A stretch of 64,000 bases of DNA, taken from positions 30,814,001 to 30,878,000 of the forward strand of contig OX419760.1 in the NCBI GenBank assembly GCA_948567375.1, given 5' to 3'. The DNA is from Lunularia cruciata. Its lineage: Eukaryota > Streptophyta > Marchantiopsida > Lunulariales > Lunulariaceae. Below are positions 22,145 through 33,627 of this stretch, in pieces. The first letter of the stretch is position 1. Each line of letters opens with the position of its first letter. The position numbers and the translations under genes were made by a program. The notes beneath the pieces are model-generated. The model was given only the letters and a program-made list of their open reading frames with translations. It had not been told where the DNA came from and did not search any database.

Positions 22145-24201
22145 TATGCCATGGATATGGCCAGTTTGGTTTTGAATATGCCAAAGGGTGTTCTCCAAAA
22201 CAAACTAGTGAATTGAGTACCTCAATTGGTGATGAGCACTCAAGACAAGCCATGGTAAGAAAAGACTACAACTAAGTACAATTGAGCTAATTGTGGAGCA
22301 ATCACATCTTTGGTCATAGGACACACATGAATCATTTTGTTGAGTTGGTCTACAAGGATTACAATGGAGTCAACCCTTAAACCCAAAGGTGGTCTTGGGT
22401 AATTCATAAATCAAATCCATGCTGACCTATTCCCAATGTTGTGTAGGAGTAGGAAGGAGTTGAAGGAGTCTTATAGGGGCTTGATTAGAGGCTTTATTTT
22501 GTTGATAGAGTAGGCAGATTTGAACATACTCCATCACATCATTACTCACCTTGGGCCAATAGTAATGACAATTTGTTGCATCTAAGGTCTTGTCCACTCC
22601 GATATGACCTACAATGGAAAAATCATAATATTCCGCTAGGATGGTGATTCTTAGGTCCAAGACATCCAAGATCCGTAACTTGTCATCATGAAAGGTAAGT
22701 CCTTGCGTACTAGCTATGCCTTTGGATGATTAAGCTCCTACAATCTTGGGTCAATCTTCATAGCAATAAGAATCATTGGCCAAAATTTTGAGTTCATATT
22801 GACCTCTACCATTAGATTGTTTGTCATATGCATTTAGGTGAATGCATCTACAAGTTGCTTCTTGCCTTCCACATATATGATTATCATGTTGAACCATCAT
22901 CTTCACTTTGCCCACCAAATCTATCAATGAGATTAATCTTTTTGGATTTCAAGGTAGACTAGAGGTTTGTGGTTTGTCTCCACTACAAATGCCTTCTTGC
23001 AAAGATAGTGCTTCTAATTTTTGGTTGCAAGGTCAATAGCCAACTCTTCTCATTCAATGGAGTGATAGTTGTGTTATGCTAATTACAACTTTTGAGAGAA
23101 ATATGCAACTAGGTACCATCTACCATTCCATTCTTGTTGTAAGATTGCTCTTATTGCAATGCCTAATGCATCTATAGCCGACTTGATTGGACATTTTAGG
23201 TTATATTTATTTTATGATTGGTACATGTAGTAATGCATCTTTCAATTCTTGTATGTTCTCTACATCCACTTCTTCTTCTTGCCAAGTAGTGTTGTTAGAG
23301 ATAGTGTAACCTTGGAGAAGTCCTTGACAAATAAAAAATAGAACCTTGTCAATCCCACAAAACTCTTGATTTTAGTCTGATCTTTTGAGCACACTCCATT
23401 TTTGAATGACCTTTATTTATCTATTAACACTTGGATACTTTTTGCACTTACTCTATGCCCCAAGAAGTCCACTTTAGACTTGCCAAACTTGCACTTTGAG
23501 ATTTTGGCATACAATTGATTCTATCATAGAATCTAGAGGACTTCTCATAGATATTCCTTGTGCTCCATCATTGTCTTATTGTAGACTAAGATGTCATCAA
23601 GGAAAATGATAATAGATTTACCAAGTATGGATGAAATATGTCATTCATCAAACTCATGAAAGTGATGGGTCCGTTAGTGAGGCCAAATAGCATTACCAAG
23701 TACTCAAAGTGACCTTGTTTGAAAAGTAGTTTTGTATATGTCTTCCACCGCAATCCTAATTTGGTTGTAATTGCTCCATAGATCAAGTTTGATGAAGTGT
23801 TTTGCCCTATTGAGTTGATCAAACAAGTCATCCATTCAAGGTAATGGGTATTTTTCTTCACCATTTGTTGATTTACGTCCTAATAATCAATTCACATGCA
23901 CATGCACATGCACATTGTACTATCCTTCTTCACAAACAAGATAGGAGCCCCATATAGTGATATGCTAGGTTGGATGAACCCTTTTTGCAATATATCCTTG
24001 ATTTGAGCCTTACATTCCTCTAAATCATGAGGTGATAGTTCATATGGAGACTTACAAGGAGATGTCTTCCCATGAAGTATCTTGATTTTATGATCTACTT
24101 TCCTTTTTGGTTGTAATCTTGAGTGTAATTCATCAAGAAAGACATCTTTAAACTCATTGACCACATCTTGAAACTTCTCACAAATTTACCCATCTAGTTG
24201 T
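22145..24201 (-). pseudogene. Integrase, RNase H and RT of old family A copy
   Basis: The minus-strand H2C2 zinc-binding region of integrase is at 22427-22669 (HIGVDKTLDA, then YYWPKVSNDVMEYVQ). RT is at 23586-23864 ([22 protein letters not shown]) and 23892-24164. The RT segment upstream of the catalytic motif contains repeated CACATG hexamers at about 23895-23912 in place of normal coding sequence. It is truncated at 24201 by the young family A insertion. Confidence 0.85.
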
Positions 24202-24932
24202 TGTAATACTCCGAGGACAAGAGAAGAGAGAAAACACAGATTGCATACTCAAACATTCGATGCCCCCAAGGGAGCACCTTCTCTTTATTATATAGGCAAA
24301 GAAGATCTCCTCCAAGGAAACTCCACCATAGGATTAGGGACACAGATAGGTGACATGTCAACAAGCTCCACCCTTAGATTACTTACTTGGATGGGTGACA
24401 TGTCTGGTCTAGGTCCTATCTGGTTGGTCAAACAAGCTTTGATCGGAGGGAATCTTTTAGGGAATCTTCCTATAGGAATCTCATAATCACATAAGGTACC
24501 GTTGGAAAGCTCTCGACAAGACAAAGCAAGGGGGAGGGAAGGCAGCCTTCCCTTTGTTGGGGGGAATGTGCACATTTTCGAGGCCTAATTCATCCGTTTA
24601 GGCCTCCGAAATTGCCTTCAAAGATTTCAGGCATATTTCGGTTCCTACTCTATTAGTAGAAGTCCCCTTTTGGTGATACCTCTTTCTGATATGTTTAGTC
24701 CATCATGTGAATATCCTTCCAGATGTTACCAAACCAATTCTCACCTTTAAATCATATTTCTAGCTATTGGTTCTAAGGTTCTCAAGTCTATTTTGGTTTT
24801 TGCCCTATTAGTAGAAGTACTCTTTGGTGATACTTCTATCTGATCTATTTCAACCATCATGTATAACATCATTCTAGATGTTACCAAACCAAATTTCACA
24901 TCTAGATCATATGGCTAGCTCTTGGTATTACA
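24202..24932 (-). repeat. 3' LTR of young family A element
   Basis: The ends TGTAATAC and GTATTACA form a perfect 8-bp inverted repeat. The TATA region on the minus strand is TATATAATAAAG (about 24290-24301). It contains two tandem U3 units (about 24630-24930). Confidence 0.95.
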
Positions 24933-24947
24933 GACCTCCCTCCTTTT
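24933..24947 (-). other. Polypurine tract of young family A element
   Basis: The minus strand reads AAAAGGAGGGAGGTC directly before the 3' LTR, an almost pure purine run suited to priming plus-strand DNA. Confidence 0.85.
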
Positions 24948-25380
24948 AAGAGGCAACGTCCTCGTTGTGCAATTGTTGCTCAAATGCTTGCACCAACACA
25001 AGTGCATGTGCCAAATTGGCAGCGGGCTCCCAGGTGGCTTCATAGAGTGGGTAACCTTTCCATTGTACTAGATAGTCCACCTGCGGGTGGCGAGTACCAC
25101 GCATGCATTTTTGGAGAATCCACTCCACTTCATATTCCTTTGTGCCATCAATGAGTGTCAGACAAGGTCGAATGTCTGGTGTGGAATGACCTTGGCCTGA
25201 TCGGGGAGCAAATCTGTGTAGTAGGGAGACATGGAACACTGGATGGATCTTCATGTGTGGTGGTAGCTCAAGGTGATAGGCCACAGCGCCGATGCGACGA
25301 AGAATCAAGAAAGGTCCAATAAAACAAGGTCTGAGCTTACAAGGTCCAACTAAGGTGAGGTTGGTTGTCGATAGCCACAC
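24946..25380 (-). pseudogene. Integrase C-terminus with chromodomain (young family A)
   Basis: An open 144-codon minus-strand frame. The integrase tail comes first (LRPCFIGPF, then a HPVFHVSLLH motif). A canonical chromodomain follows: YEVEWILQKC, then YLVQWKGYP, then ATWEPAANL, near residues 85-130. The three aromatic cage positions (Y, W, W) are retained, so this domain looks intact even though the full polyprotein is interrupted upstream. It places family A in the chromoviruses. Confidence 0.92.
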
Positions 25381-25437
25381 TTGATCCCCAACATTGAACT
25401 CTATGTGCTGACGGTGTGCATCAGCATACTGCTTCTA

Positions 25438-26480
25438 TCAATTTTGCGCAATTTGTAATCTATGCTTGGCGCTCTCCACACCTTGTTGGATTTTAGAAAC
25501 AAATGTGTTGACTGCATCGACCTTGGTAGCCACTGGACGGATCTTCATCAAGCTAGAAGGTGTGAAGGGATGCTCACCATACATGAGGAAGAACGGAGTG
25601 ACCTGGGTGGATGCATTCATTGAATTGTTGTAAGCAAATTCCACCAACGAGAGTAAGGTGTCCCACCTCTCTTGCTCTTCTAAGGTGAAGCCGCGTAACA
25701 TGTCTTCAATCATGCAATTAGCCCGCTCTGTTTGGCCATCTGTTTGGGGGTGGTAAGCTGTAGACATGGCCAACTTGGTTTTGAAGAAACCAAAGAGTGT
25801 TTGCCAAAACAAGTTGGTGAATTGGGTGCCTCTATCGGTGATGAGTACTCTAGACAAGCCATGGTGAGCAAAGACTGCATCTTAGTATAATTGAGCGAGT
25901 TGTGGAGCGGTCACCTCCTTGGTGGTAGGGCATACATGAATCACTTTGTTGAGCCGGTCCACAAAGACCACAATGTAGTCAAACCTTGAGGTGGTCTTGG
26001 GTAATTCACAGTCGAGATCCATGCTCACTTGTTCCCAACGTTGGGTAGGAGTGGGGAGAGGTTGCAAGAGCTTGATTAGAAGCTTTGTTCTATTGGCAAA
26101 GTAGGCAGCTACGCACATAGTCCATCACGTCCTTGCTCATCTTGGGCCAATAGTAATGGTGCTTGACTGCATCCAAGGTCTTGTCCACTCCGACATGAGC
26201 TGCAATGGCCGAATCATGACATTCCGCTAGAATGGTGGTGCATAATTTTAGGACATTTGGGATCCATAATCTGCCATCCCGAAAGGTGAGTCCTTGGGTA
26301 CTGGTGATACCTTTGGATGATTGTGCTTCTACAATTTGTGGGTCAGTTTTTGTAGCAGCCAGAATCTCTTGCCAGAATTCAGGGTTAATCTTAACCTCTA
26401 CCACCAAGTTGTTGGCCATTGGCATGCGAGTGAATGCATCTGCAAGTTGCTTCTTACCTTCCACATAGGTGATTGTCATG
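25438..26480 (-). pseudogene. Integrase of young family A element
   Basis: The catalytic core at 25438-25857 includes ITDRGTQF (second Asp), then YHPQTDGQTERAN with the catalytic Glu, then VEFAYNNS. The N-terminal zinc-binding part is at 26090-26479 (AAHVGVDKTLDA...HYYWPKM...CLLCQ). The central piece at 25882-26118 contains MDLDCELPK and VVFVDRLNK, where the first catalytic Asp is expected. Stops at about 25870 and 26090 break it into three frames. Confidence 0.9.
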
Positions 26481-26514
26481 TTGAAGCATTGTTGCCACTC
26501 TACCCACCGAATTT

Positions 26515-27620
26515 AGCGACAAGATAGATCCTTCTATGTCTCAAGGTAGACCAGAGGTTTGTGGTCTGTCTCTACTATAAATGCCTTCTCGCCCAAGTAG
26601 TGCTTCCAATACTTGGTCGCTAGAATGATGGCCAGCTCTTCTTGTTCTGTGGTGTGGTAGTTGCGCTCTACTGGTAACAACTTTTGAGAGAAATATGCAA
26701 TTGGATGCCATCCGTCATGCCACTCTTGTTGTAGGACTGCTCCTATTGCTACGCTTGATGCATCTATAGCCAACTTGATTGGACGTTTTGGGTCATACCA
26801 CTTCAAGATTAGTGCATGTAGCAAGGCGGCCTTCAATTCTTGAAAGGCCAACTCTTGTGCAGTTCCCCATGTCCACTTCTTCCCCTTGCCAAGTAGTGCC
26901 ATTAAAGGATGTGCCACCTTGGAGAAGTCCTTGACAAATCTATGATAGAATCCCATCAACCCCAAGAAGCTCTTAAGTTGAGTTTGATCTTCTGGGGCAC
27001 TCCATTTTTGAATGACCTCTATTTTATCTATCAATACTTGAATGCCCTCTGCACTTACTCTATGCCCCAAGTAGTCTACTTCGGACTTGCCAAACTCACA
27101 CTTTGAGATTTTGGCGTACAACTAATTCTGTCTTAGAATCTAGAGGACCTCTCGTAGATGTTGTTTGTGTTCTGTCATCGTGCTACTATATAATAAGATA
27201 TCATCCAAGAAGACAATAACAGACTTATCCAAGTATGGATGAAATATGTCATTCATTAGACTCATGAAAGTGGCAGGTGCATTGGTGAGGCCAAAAGGCA
27301 TCACAAGATACTCAAAGTGGCCATACCTAGTTCAAAAGGCAGTTTTGTGCACATCCTCCTCTGCAATTTGGATTTGATTGTAACCACTCCGCAAGTCCAG
27401 TTTGGTGAAGTATCTCGCTCCATGGAGTTGATCAAATAGGTCATCCATGCGAGGTAAGGGGTATTTGTTCTTCATTGTTTGCTGATTGAGACCCCGATAG
27501 TCAATGCACATGCGCATTATACCATCCTTCTTCTTCACAAACAAGACAAGGGCCCCATATGGTGATACGCTAGGTTGGATGAACCCTTTTTGTAGCATCT
27601 CCTCAATTTGAGTCTTACAC
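26515..27620 (-). pseudogene. Reverse transcriptase / RNase H of young family A element
   Basis: The open frame at 26534-27121 gives the RT connection region (YLGHRVSAEGI, then LKSFLGLMGFYHRF) and RNase H (LAIDASSVAIGAVL, then ETDHKPLVYL). The palm with the FLDD catalytic motif lies at about 27190-27225. Fingers continue into the protease frame up to 27620 (MCIDYRGLN, then YPLPRMDDL). A stop near 27125 and one near 27330 break the frame. Confidence 0.92.
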
Positions 27621-27624
27621 TCCT

Positions 27625-28264
27625 CCAACTCATGAGGTGATAGGCGATATGGGGCCTTACAAGGAGGTGTCTTCCCTGGAAGTGTTTCAATTTTGTGATC
27701 TACTCGCCTTTTTGGTGGTAATCTTGAGGGTAGATCATCGAGAAAGACATCTTGAAACTCATCCACCACATCCTTCAATTTCTCAGGAGTTTGTCCATCA
27801 AGTTGTGCACTATGGACTTCTCTTATTAGACCTATAAAACATCTATCGGTCTTACAGACAGTTGCCTTCCCTACAACATATAGAGGCAATTTTTGCCTGT
27901 GTGATTTTTCTTTAACCCCAATGATTGACCATTGGTGAGTTCTCACTACTTTCTTCCTCCAATCCACCATAGGGTTGTACTGCTCCATCCATGGCATGCC
28001 TAAAATTGCATCATAATGAGCTAACTGTATCACTTGCCACTCAATTGCTTCTTGATATTCTCCTACAAAGAGGGTTACCCGTCTAGGTAATGATTCAATC
28101 CTCTTTGTTTGGCCATTTGGTAACTCTACTTCTTCACTTCCATCTCTCTCTAGATCCATTCCCATTCTTATTGCAACAAAGCAAGATAAGAAATTCTCTG
28201 TTGCTCTCGGATCTATTAATACTCTCACTTGATTACCTTCTAGGATTCCATTCATGACAATCAA
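27625..28264 (-). pseudogene. Protease domain of young family A element
   Basis: The open frame 27332-28264 begins with the retroviral-type aspartic protease. The active site reads [11 protein letters not shown] instead of the usual D-S/T-G-A, so the catalytic turn is destroyed by two substitutions. The flap and C-terminal DAILGMPWM motif are intact. A linker rich in Pro and Lys leads to RT (KRRVDHKIE). Confidence 0.88.
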
Positions 28265-28295
28265 TTGTGAGGTTGCCTTTCGGGATCATTGCGCA

Positions 28296-29447
28296 TTATT
28301 CTTCTTCCTTTCCTTGCTTCTTTGCTTCCTTATTGAGCCAGTAAGGCCGCAAGGTACATTTATTGGCAATCTTCGTTTTCGAAGTGATTTCCACCTCTTC
28401 CTTGTCAATGTGCCTCTCCATGTTGTTCAAAGATTGCCTGAACGAAGGCCAATGGCCTCTAGGGAAACAAGTGCGATAGTTGGTAGATATGTGCTCAATA
28501 CGGCTACAATTGTAACAATGGCGTTGTTCTCCTCGAGTCCCTTCTCCTTGTGGGACTCCATCTCTTCGTTCTTCTACCCATCCCCGCTCCCCTTGAAGCG
28601 GTCGTGCTTCTTGATCCCGGAATCGAAGGTTGCCCAATTCCATTGGTACTGGTCCACCTATGTGTGGCATTTCTGCCCAATAATGTTGAGGTGGAGCTAC
28701 TCCTTCACCTCCACCTAATGCTCCTGCTATTCTCTACGTACAAGCAATGGCTTCAAATACCGTGTGAGGATTTTGCACCATGACTTCTTGGCAAATCCGC
28801 TCTTTCAACCCTTGTTTGAAATTGTTGAGAGCCTCTGCTAGACTCATGTCGGTAATTGCGACTTGTAGGTCCAAAAAAGCCTCCATATACTCTTGTACGC
28901 TATTCTTTGGTCTCAATCCCCATAGTCGGGTTCGAGCCATTTGCACAGAATCCACCGATTGGAAATTCTTCAGTAGTCCTTCTTGCATTGTTGTCCATGT
29001 GACCTCCCTTCTCTCTACCAGCATGGATCGTTCCCAAGCATCATACCATGTAAGGGCTTTATCGGTCAAGTACCCACATGCAAACACGCTTGCAGCATGC
29101 TCTGTGATCTCTGTTGAGAACAATCAAAAATATCGATTCATTCTCAAGATCCAATTTTCCACTACTCCCATCGAATGCTGCCCCTTGTAAGGCTTGATGT
29201 TGCAGGTCTTCTTCATCCGGAGTAGCAATGTGGCTTCATTGTTGATAGGGTTTGCAGGCACGGGTGCCTCTCCAAGGACTTCAGTCGTAGGTACTGGATT
29301 TTGAGACGGCTCTTCTTCTTGCATGGCTTGATCGTTCTTGAGGATCTGCACTTGACTTTGTAATGTCTCCATGGTCATCTTAATCTCTTGAAATTCATTC
29401 AACATCCCTTGCATTCCTTGCACCAGCTCTTGCAATTGCGGATCCAT
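28296..29447 (-). pseudogene. Gag of young family A element
   Basis: It starts at the ATG at 29445-29447 (MDPQLQELVQGMQG). The first 107 codons are open, followed by one stop and a second frame (28734-29123) with ACGYLTDKALTWYDAW and VQEYMEAFLDLQ, the retrotransposon Gag domain. The third frame (28296-28670) ends with the zinc knuckle CYNCSRIEH...NY, whose last Cys is Tyr (CX2CX4HX4C broken). At least two stops interrupt Gag. Confidence 0.9.
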
Positions 29448-30036
29448 AGTTCCTACAACACTCGATTCCTAATGTCTACTTCAATACAGAGTCAATATAA
29501 TCACTCTGGAAGGTGCACAAACTATCGGAACTACCATTGGGACCTCAGAAGCTATCACTCGTTGATAATACTCCTCACCAAAATTCCTAACCACAAAATC
29601 TCTAAATATCACTTTCGGCCTCACTACATAACGGATTTCTACTTGAGTGTTGAAAGGGAGAGGATTTGGGACATTCATATCCATTATATCATAACAGAAT
29701 GTAGATTTCAAATCCCACTCTCTATCATATATCAACACAAGTAGAATCACCGGGTTTGGTGAGTTCATCACTTTGTCCATGAATTCTACACCAAAGTGAT
29801 AAACTAGCGATACCCTCATCTGCTCACATTAGATGTACATAACCTTGATTTGAAATGGATTTGAGAATGGAAAGCTAGGTGCGGGAAATTAGCCTCCCGG
29901 CGCATCCATCCCATCCGCTCTCTAAAGTCCTTCCTAAGTCTAGCAACTACTCTATGTTCTCCGCCTCAAATTACTCAGTTTCAGTAGTTTGTGCTATTCC
30001 AAGAGGAGTAATCCACTCTCTTGGACTAAAACACTG
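29448..30036 (-). other. Untranslated leader of young family A element
   Basis: About 590 bases between the primer binding site and the Gag start. It would carry the packaging region of the RNA. A minus-strand frame at 29481-29819 is open but has no recognised domain. Similar frames occur in the other family A copies (12696-12905 and 32677-32919), so a conserved leader peptide is possible. Confidence 0.6.
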
Positions 30037-30048
30037 GCTCTGATACCA
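30037..30048 (-). other. Primer binding site for initiator tRNA-Met
   Basis: The minus strand reads TGGTATCAGAGC, one base inside the 5' LTR. It is an exact match to the usual plant gypsy/copia primer site. Confidence 0.93.
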
Positions 30049-30049
30049 T

Positions 30050-30787
30050 TGTAATACTCCGAGGACAAGAGAAGAGAGAAAACACAGATTGCATACTCAA
30101 ACATTCGATGCCCCCAAGGGAGCACCTTCTCTTTATTATATAGACAAAGAGGATCTCCTCCAAGGAAGCTCCACCATAGGATTAGGGACACAGATAGGTG
30201 ACATGTCAGCAAGCTCCATCCTTGGATTACTTACTTGGATGGGTGACATGTTTGGTCTAGGTCCTATCTGGTTGGTCAAACAAGCTTTGATCAGAGGGAA
30301 TCTTTTAGGGAATCTTCCTATAGGAATCTCAGAAGGTCACATAAGGTACCATTGGAAAGCTCTTGACAAGACAAAGCAAGGGGGAGGGAAGGCCAGCCTT
30401 TCCTCTATAGGGGGGGAAATGTGCACATTTTTGAGGCCTAATTCATCCGTTTAGGCCTCCGAAATTGCCTTCAAAGATTTCAGACATATTTCGGTTCCTA
30501 CTCTATTAGTAGAAGTCCCCTTTTGGTGATACCTCTTTCTGATCTATTAAGTCCATCATGTGTAACATCCTTCCAGATGTTACCAAACCAATTCTCACCT
30601 TTAAATCATATGTCTAGCTATTGGTTCTAAGGTTCTCAAGTCTATTTTGGTTTCTGCCCTATTAGTAGAAGTACTCTTTTGGTGATACTTCTATCTGATC
30701 TATTTCAACCATCATGTATAACATCATTCTAGATGTTACCAAACCAAATTTCACATCTAGATCATATGGCTAGCTCTTGGTATTATA
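30050..30787 (-). repeat. 5' LTR of young family A element
   Basis: It starts TGTAATACTCC and ends TATTATA (one change). The TATA region reads TATATAATAAAG on the minus strand (plus-strand 30131-30142). Two tandem U3 units are present. Most differences from the 3' LTR are C/T or G/A. Confidence 0.95.
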
Positions 30788-33044
30788 GTTGTCCACTCTA
30801 GACTTCTCTTATTCAACCCATGAGACATTTATCTATTTATTGATAGTTGTTGTCCTTGTGACATAGAGAGGCAATTCTTACCTTTGCGGTCTTTCTTTAT
30901 CCCCAATGATATTCCATTGGCTATTTCACACTATTTTCTTTCTCCCATCTACCATGGGTTGTAGTGTTGCATCCATGGCATACTTAAGATTGTACCATAG
31001 CAAGCTAACCATATCACTTGACACTCAATTCTTTCTAATAATCTCCTACAAAGAGTTCTACCTTTCTAGGTAATGACTTAATCCTCTATATTTGACCATT
31101 AGGTAATTCTACTTCTTCATTCTCATCTTTCTCTAATTCCATCCCCAACTTTATTACAATAGATCAATACAAGAAATTCTTTGTTTCTCCAAGGTCTATC
31201 AATACTCTCACTTGATTGCCTTCTAGGAATCCATTTACAACAATCAATGTGCATTTATCTTCCTCAACCTTTGCACACTTTTTCTCTTCTTCTCCTTGCT
31301 TTTATTCTTCTTCGTTGAGCCAATAAGGTCACAAGGTATATTTACTAGCAATCTTTGTTTTCTGATGTGATGTCAACATCTTCCTCTTCAATTCTTCCCT
31401 CAATGTTGTTCAAAAGTTGCCTATATGGAGGCCAAGGGCCTCTAAGAAGACAAGCATGACAATTGATGGCTATGTGCTCAACTTGGTCATCATTGTAACA
31501 ACATTGTTGTTCTCCTTGAGCCATTCTCCTTGTGGGACTCCATCTCTCCTTTCTTTGACCCGTCCTTGTTCTCCTTGGAGTGGTCGTGCTCCTTGGTCTC
31601 AAAGTTGAATGTTGCTCAATTCTATAGGAATTGGTCCACCAAAGTATGGTTTTCTAGCCTAATATTCTTGAGTTGGGACTACCTCTTCACCTCCTCCAAG
31701 CATCCCTACCATTCTCTAAGCACAAATAATAGCTTAAAAATAGTGAGTATTTTGTACCATTAAATCTAAGTGAATTTGCTCTTTTAACCTCCATTTGAAA
31801 TTTTCAAGAGTTTTTATTGGACTCATATCAATTATTGCAACCTATAGATCAAGAAATTCATCCATGTACTCTTGTATGCAGTTTTTCTACTTCAACTCCC
31901 ATAGTCAGGTTCAAACCATCTGCACAAAATCCATGGATTGGAAAATTCTTTAGTAGCCTTCTTGCATTGCCATCCAAGTGATCTCTCTTCTCGCAATCAA
32001 CATTGATCATTCCCAAGCATCATTCCATGTGAGAGCTTTATTGATCAAATACCCATATGCAAACATGCTTGTAGAATGATTTGCAATCTCAATTGTGAAT
32101 AATCAAAAATATCAATTCATTCTTGAAATCTAGTTCTCCATTACTCCCATAGAATGTTGTCCTTTGTAAGGCTCAATTTTGCATGTCTTCTTCATCCATA
32201 ATAAGAATGTGGCTTCATTTTTTTATATGGGTTGGTGTCATCGACATGAGTGACTCTTTAGGTACTTTGGCCGTTAGTATTAGGGTTTGGGATGATTTTG
32301 CTTCTTGCATTATTTGATTGTTCTTGAAGATAGATACTTTACTTTGCAATGCTTCTATTGCCATCTTCATTCTCCAAAATTTATTCAATCTCCACTGCAT
32401 TCCTTGCATAAGATCTTATAACTATGGCTCCATTATTTGTACTCACGATAAATTCTGAATTGCTACTTCTTACTTCAATAGAGAGTAATGTGATCACTTG
32501 AGAGGAATTATGGATGATTGGAACTACCATTGGCCCTTTAGAAGCTATCATTGATTGATAATATTCCTTAGCAAAATTGTAGACTACAAAATCCCTAAAC
32601 ATCACTTTCAATTGCACTACATAACATATTTATACTTGAGTGTTGAAAGAGGAGAGGAGGAGAGGATTTTGTATATTCAAATCCATTGCATCATAATAAA
32701 ATAAAGATTTTTCAAATCCCACTCTCTATTGTATATCATCACAAGTAAAATCATTGATTTTGGCAAATTCATCATTATGTCTATGAACTCTATTCCAAAA
32801 TGGCAAACAAGATATACTCTCACTTGCTCATGTTGGATGTACATAATCTTGATGTGGAATAGATTCAAGAATGTAAAAATAAGGTGTAAGAAATTTTCCT
32901 TCAATAGCCTCCATCCCATTCTTTCTTAAAACACCGCCAATCTGTCAATTGCATTATATTTTCTCCCCTAAAAATTACTCAATCTCAATAGCTCATGGTC
33001 CTCCAAGAGGGGTGATCTACTCTCTAAACATCTACTTTGATACC
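30788..33044 (-). pseudogene. Protease, Gag and leader of old family A copy
   Basis: It continues the old copy after the insertion. The protease lies at 30800-31260, very decayed. The zinc knuckle in frame 31345-31602 reads CYND...H...C, with the second Cys changed. Gag follows at about 31650-32430 and the leader frame at 32677-32919. The primer binding site near 33031-33042 is changed but recognisable (GATACCA retained). Confidence 0.8.
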
Positions 33045-33627
33045 ATTGTAATATTCTAAGTACAAGAGAATCCCCAAGAGAAACATAAGAGAAAAAAACA
33101 TAAAAGAAACACAAGGCTTCATCCTTCAATATGATGATGTCCCAAAAGAGTACTTTGTCTTTATTATATAACAAAGAGGATCTACTCAAAGGGAGCTCCA
33201 CCCTTGGATAAGGTATATGGATTGGTGACATATCAACAAGCTCCACTCTTAGATTAGTTGCATAGGTGGGTGACATGTAACTCCTATCCTATTTGGTTGA
33301 CCAAAGGGAATCTTTAGAGTATCTTTTTGTAGGAAGCTCAAAATAGCATAGGTAAGGTACATGGGAAGCTCTTGATGAGACATACATAGGGGGAGAAAAA
33401 AATGCCTTTCATCCTCAAGGAGAGAGAACTACTCTAATTTCAAGATCTAATTTCATCCAATTGGCTATAAAGTTTTCAAGGTTTTTTTGGCCTATGCTCT
33501 ATTAGTGGAAATTCTATTTTTGTGACACTTCTATTTGATCTACTTAGACCATCATATATAACATCTTTCCAGATATTACAAAGCCAGTTTCCACCTCCAA
33601 ATGATACATCTAGCTATTTGTATTACA
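33045..33627 (-). repeat. 5' LTR of old family A copy (short form)
   Basis: It starts TGTAATATTC and ends TGTATTACA. It is 583 bp against 731-738 bp in the young copy. The difference is that it has only one U3 unit instead of two. It is strongly diverged elsewhere. Confidence 0.85.

Larger units (their letters stand above)
24202..30787 (-). mobile_element. Young family A Ty3/gypsy chromovirus, structurally complete
   Basis: A 6.6-kb element with two LTRs (24202-24932 and 30050-30787), a primer binding site for initiator tRNA-Met (30037-30048), a polypurine tract (24933-24947) and Gag-protease-RT-RNase H-integrase-chromodomain in order on the minus strand. Perfect GTTGT target duplications flank it (24197-24201 and 30788-30792). 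The LTRs differ by only a few per cent by eye, mostly transitions, so this is the most recent complete insertion here. Stops in gag, RT and integrase and a changed protease active site make it non-autonomous now. Confidence 0.96.
13799..33627 (-). mobile_element. Old family A chromovirus, interrupted by two elements
   Basis: The pieces of one old minus-strand copy are integrase (13799-14292), integrase through RT (22145-24201), protease/Gag/leader (30788-33044) and the 5' LTR (33045-33627). They are separated by a family B element (14293-22144) and a young family A element (24202-30787). The order and junctions match a single element, and each junction has target duplications: TATGT/TATGC and GTTGT/GTTGT. 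Its 3' end (chromodomain, polypurine tract, LTR) is missing at 13798. All reading frames are broken. Confidence 0.85.

Noticed and set aside
30037-30048. GCTCTGATACCA as part of a tRNA-Met gene
   Set aside because: It is the 12-base primer binding site only; no tRNA body surrounds it.
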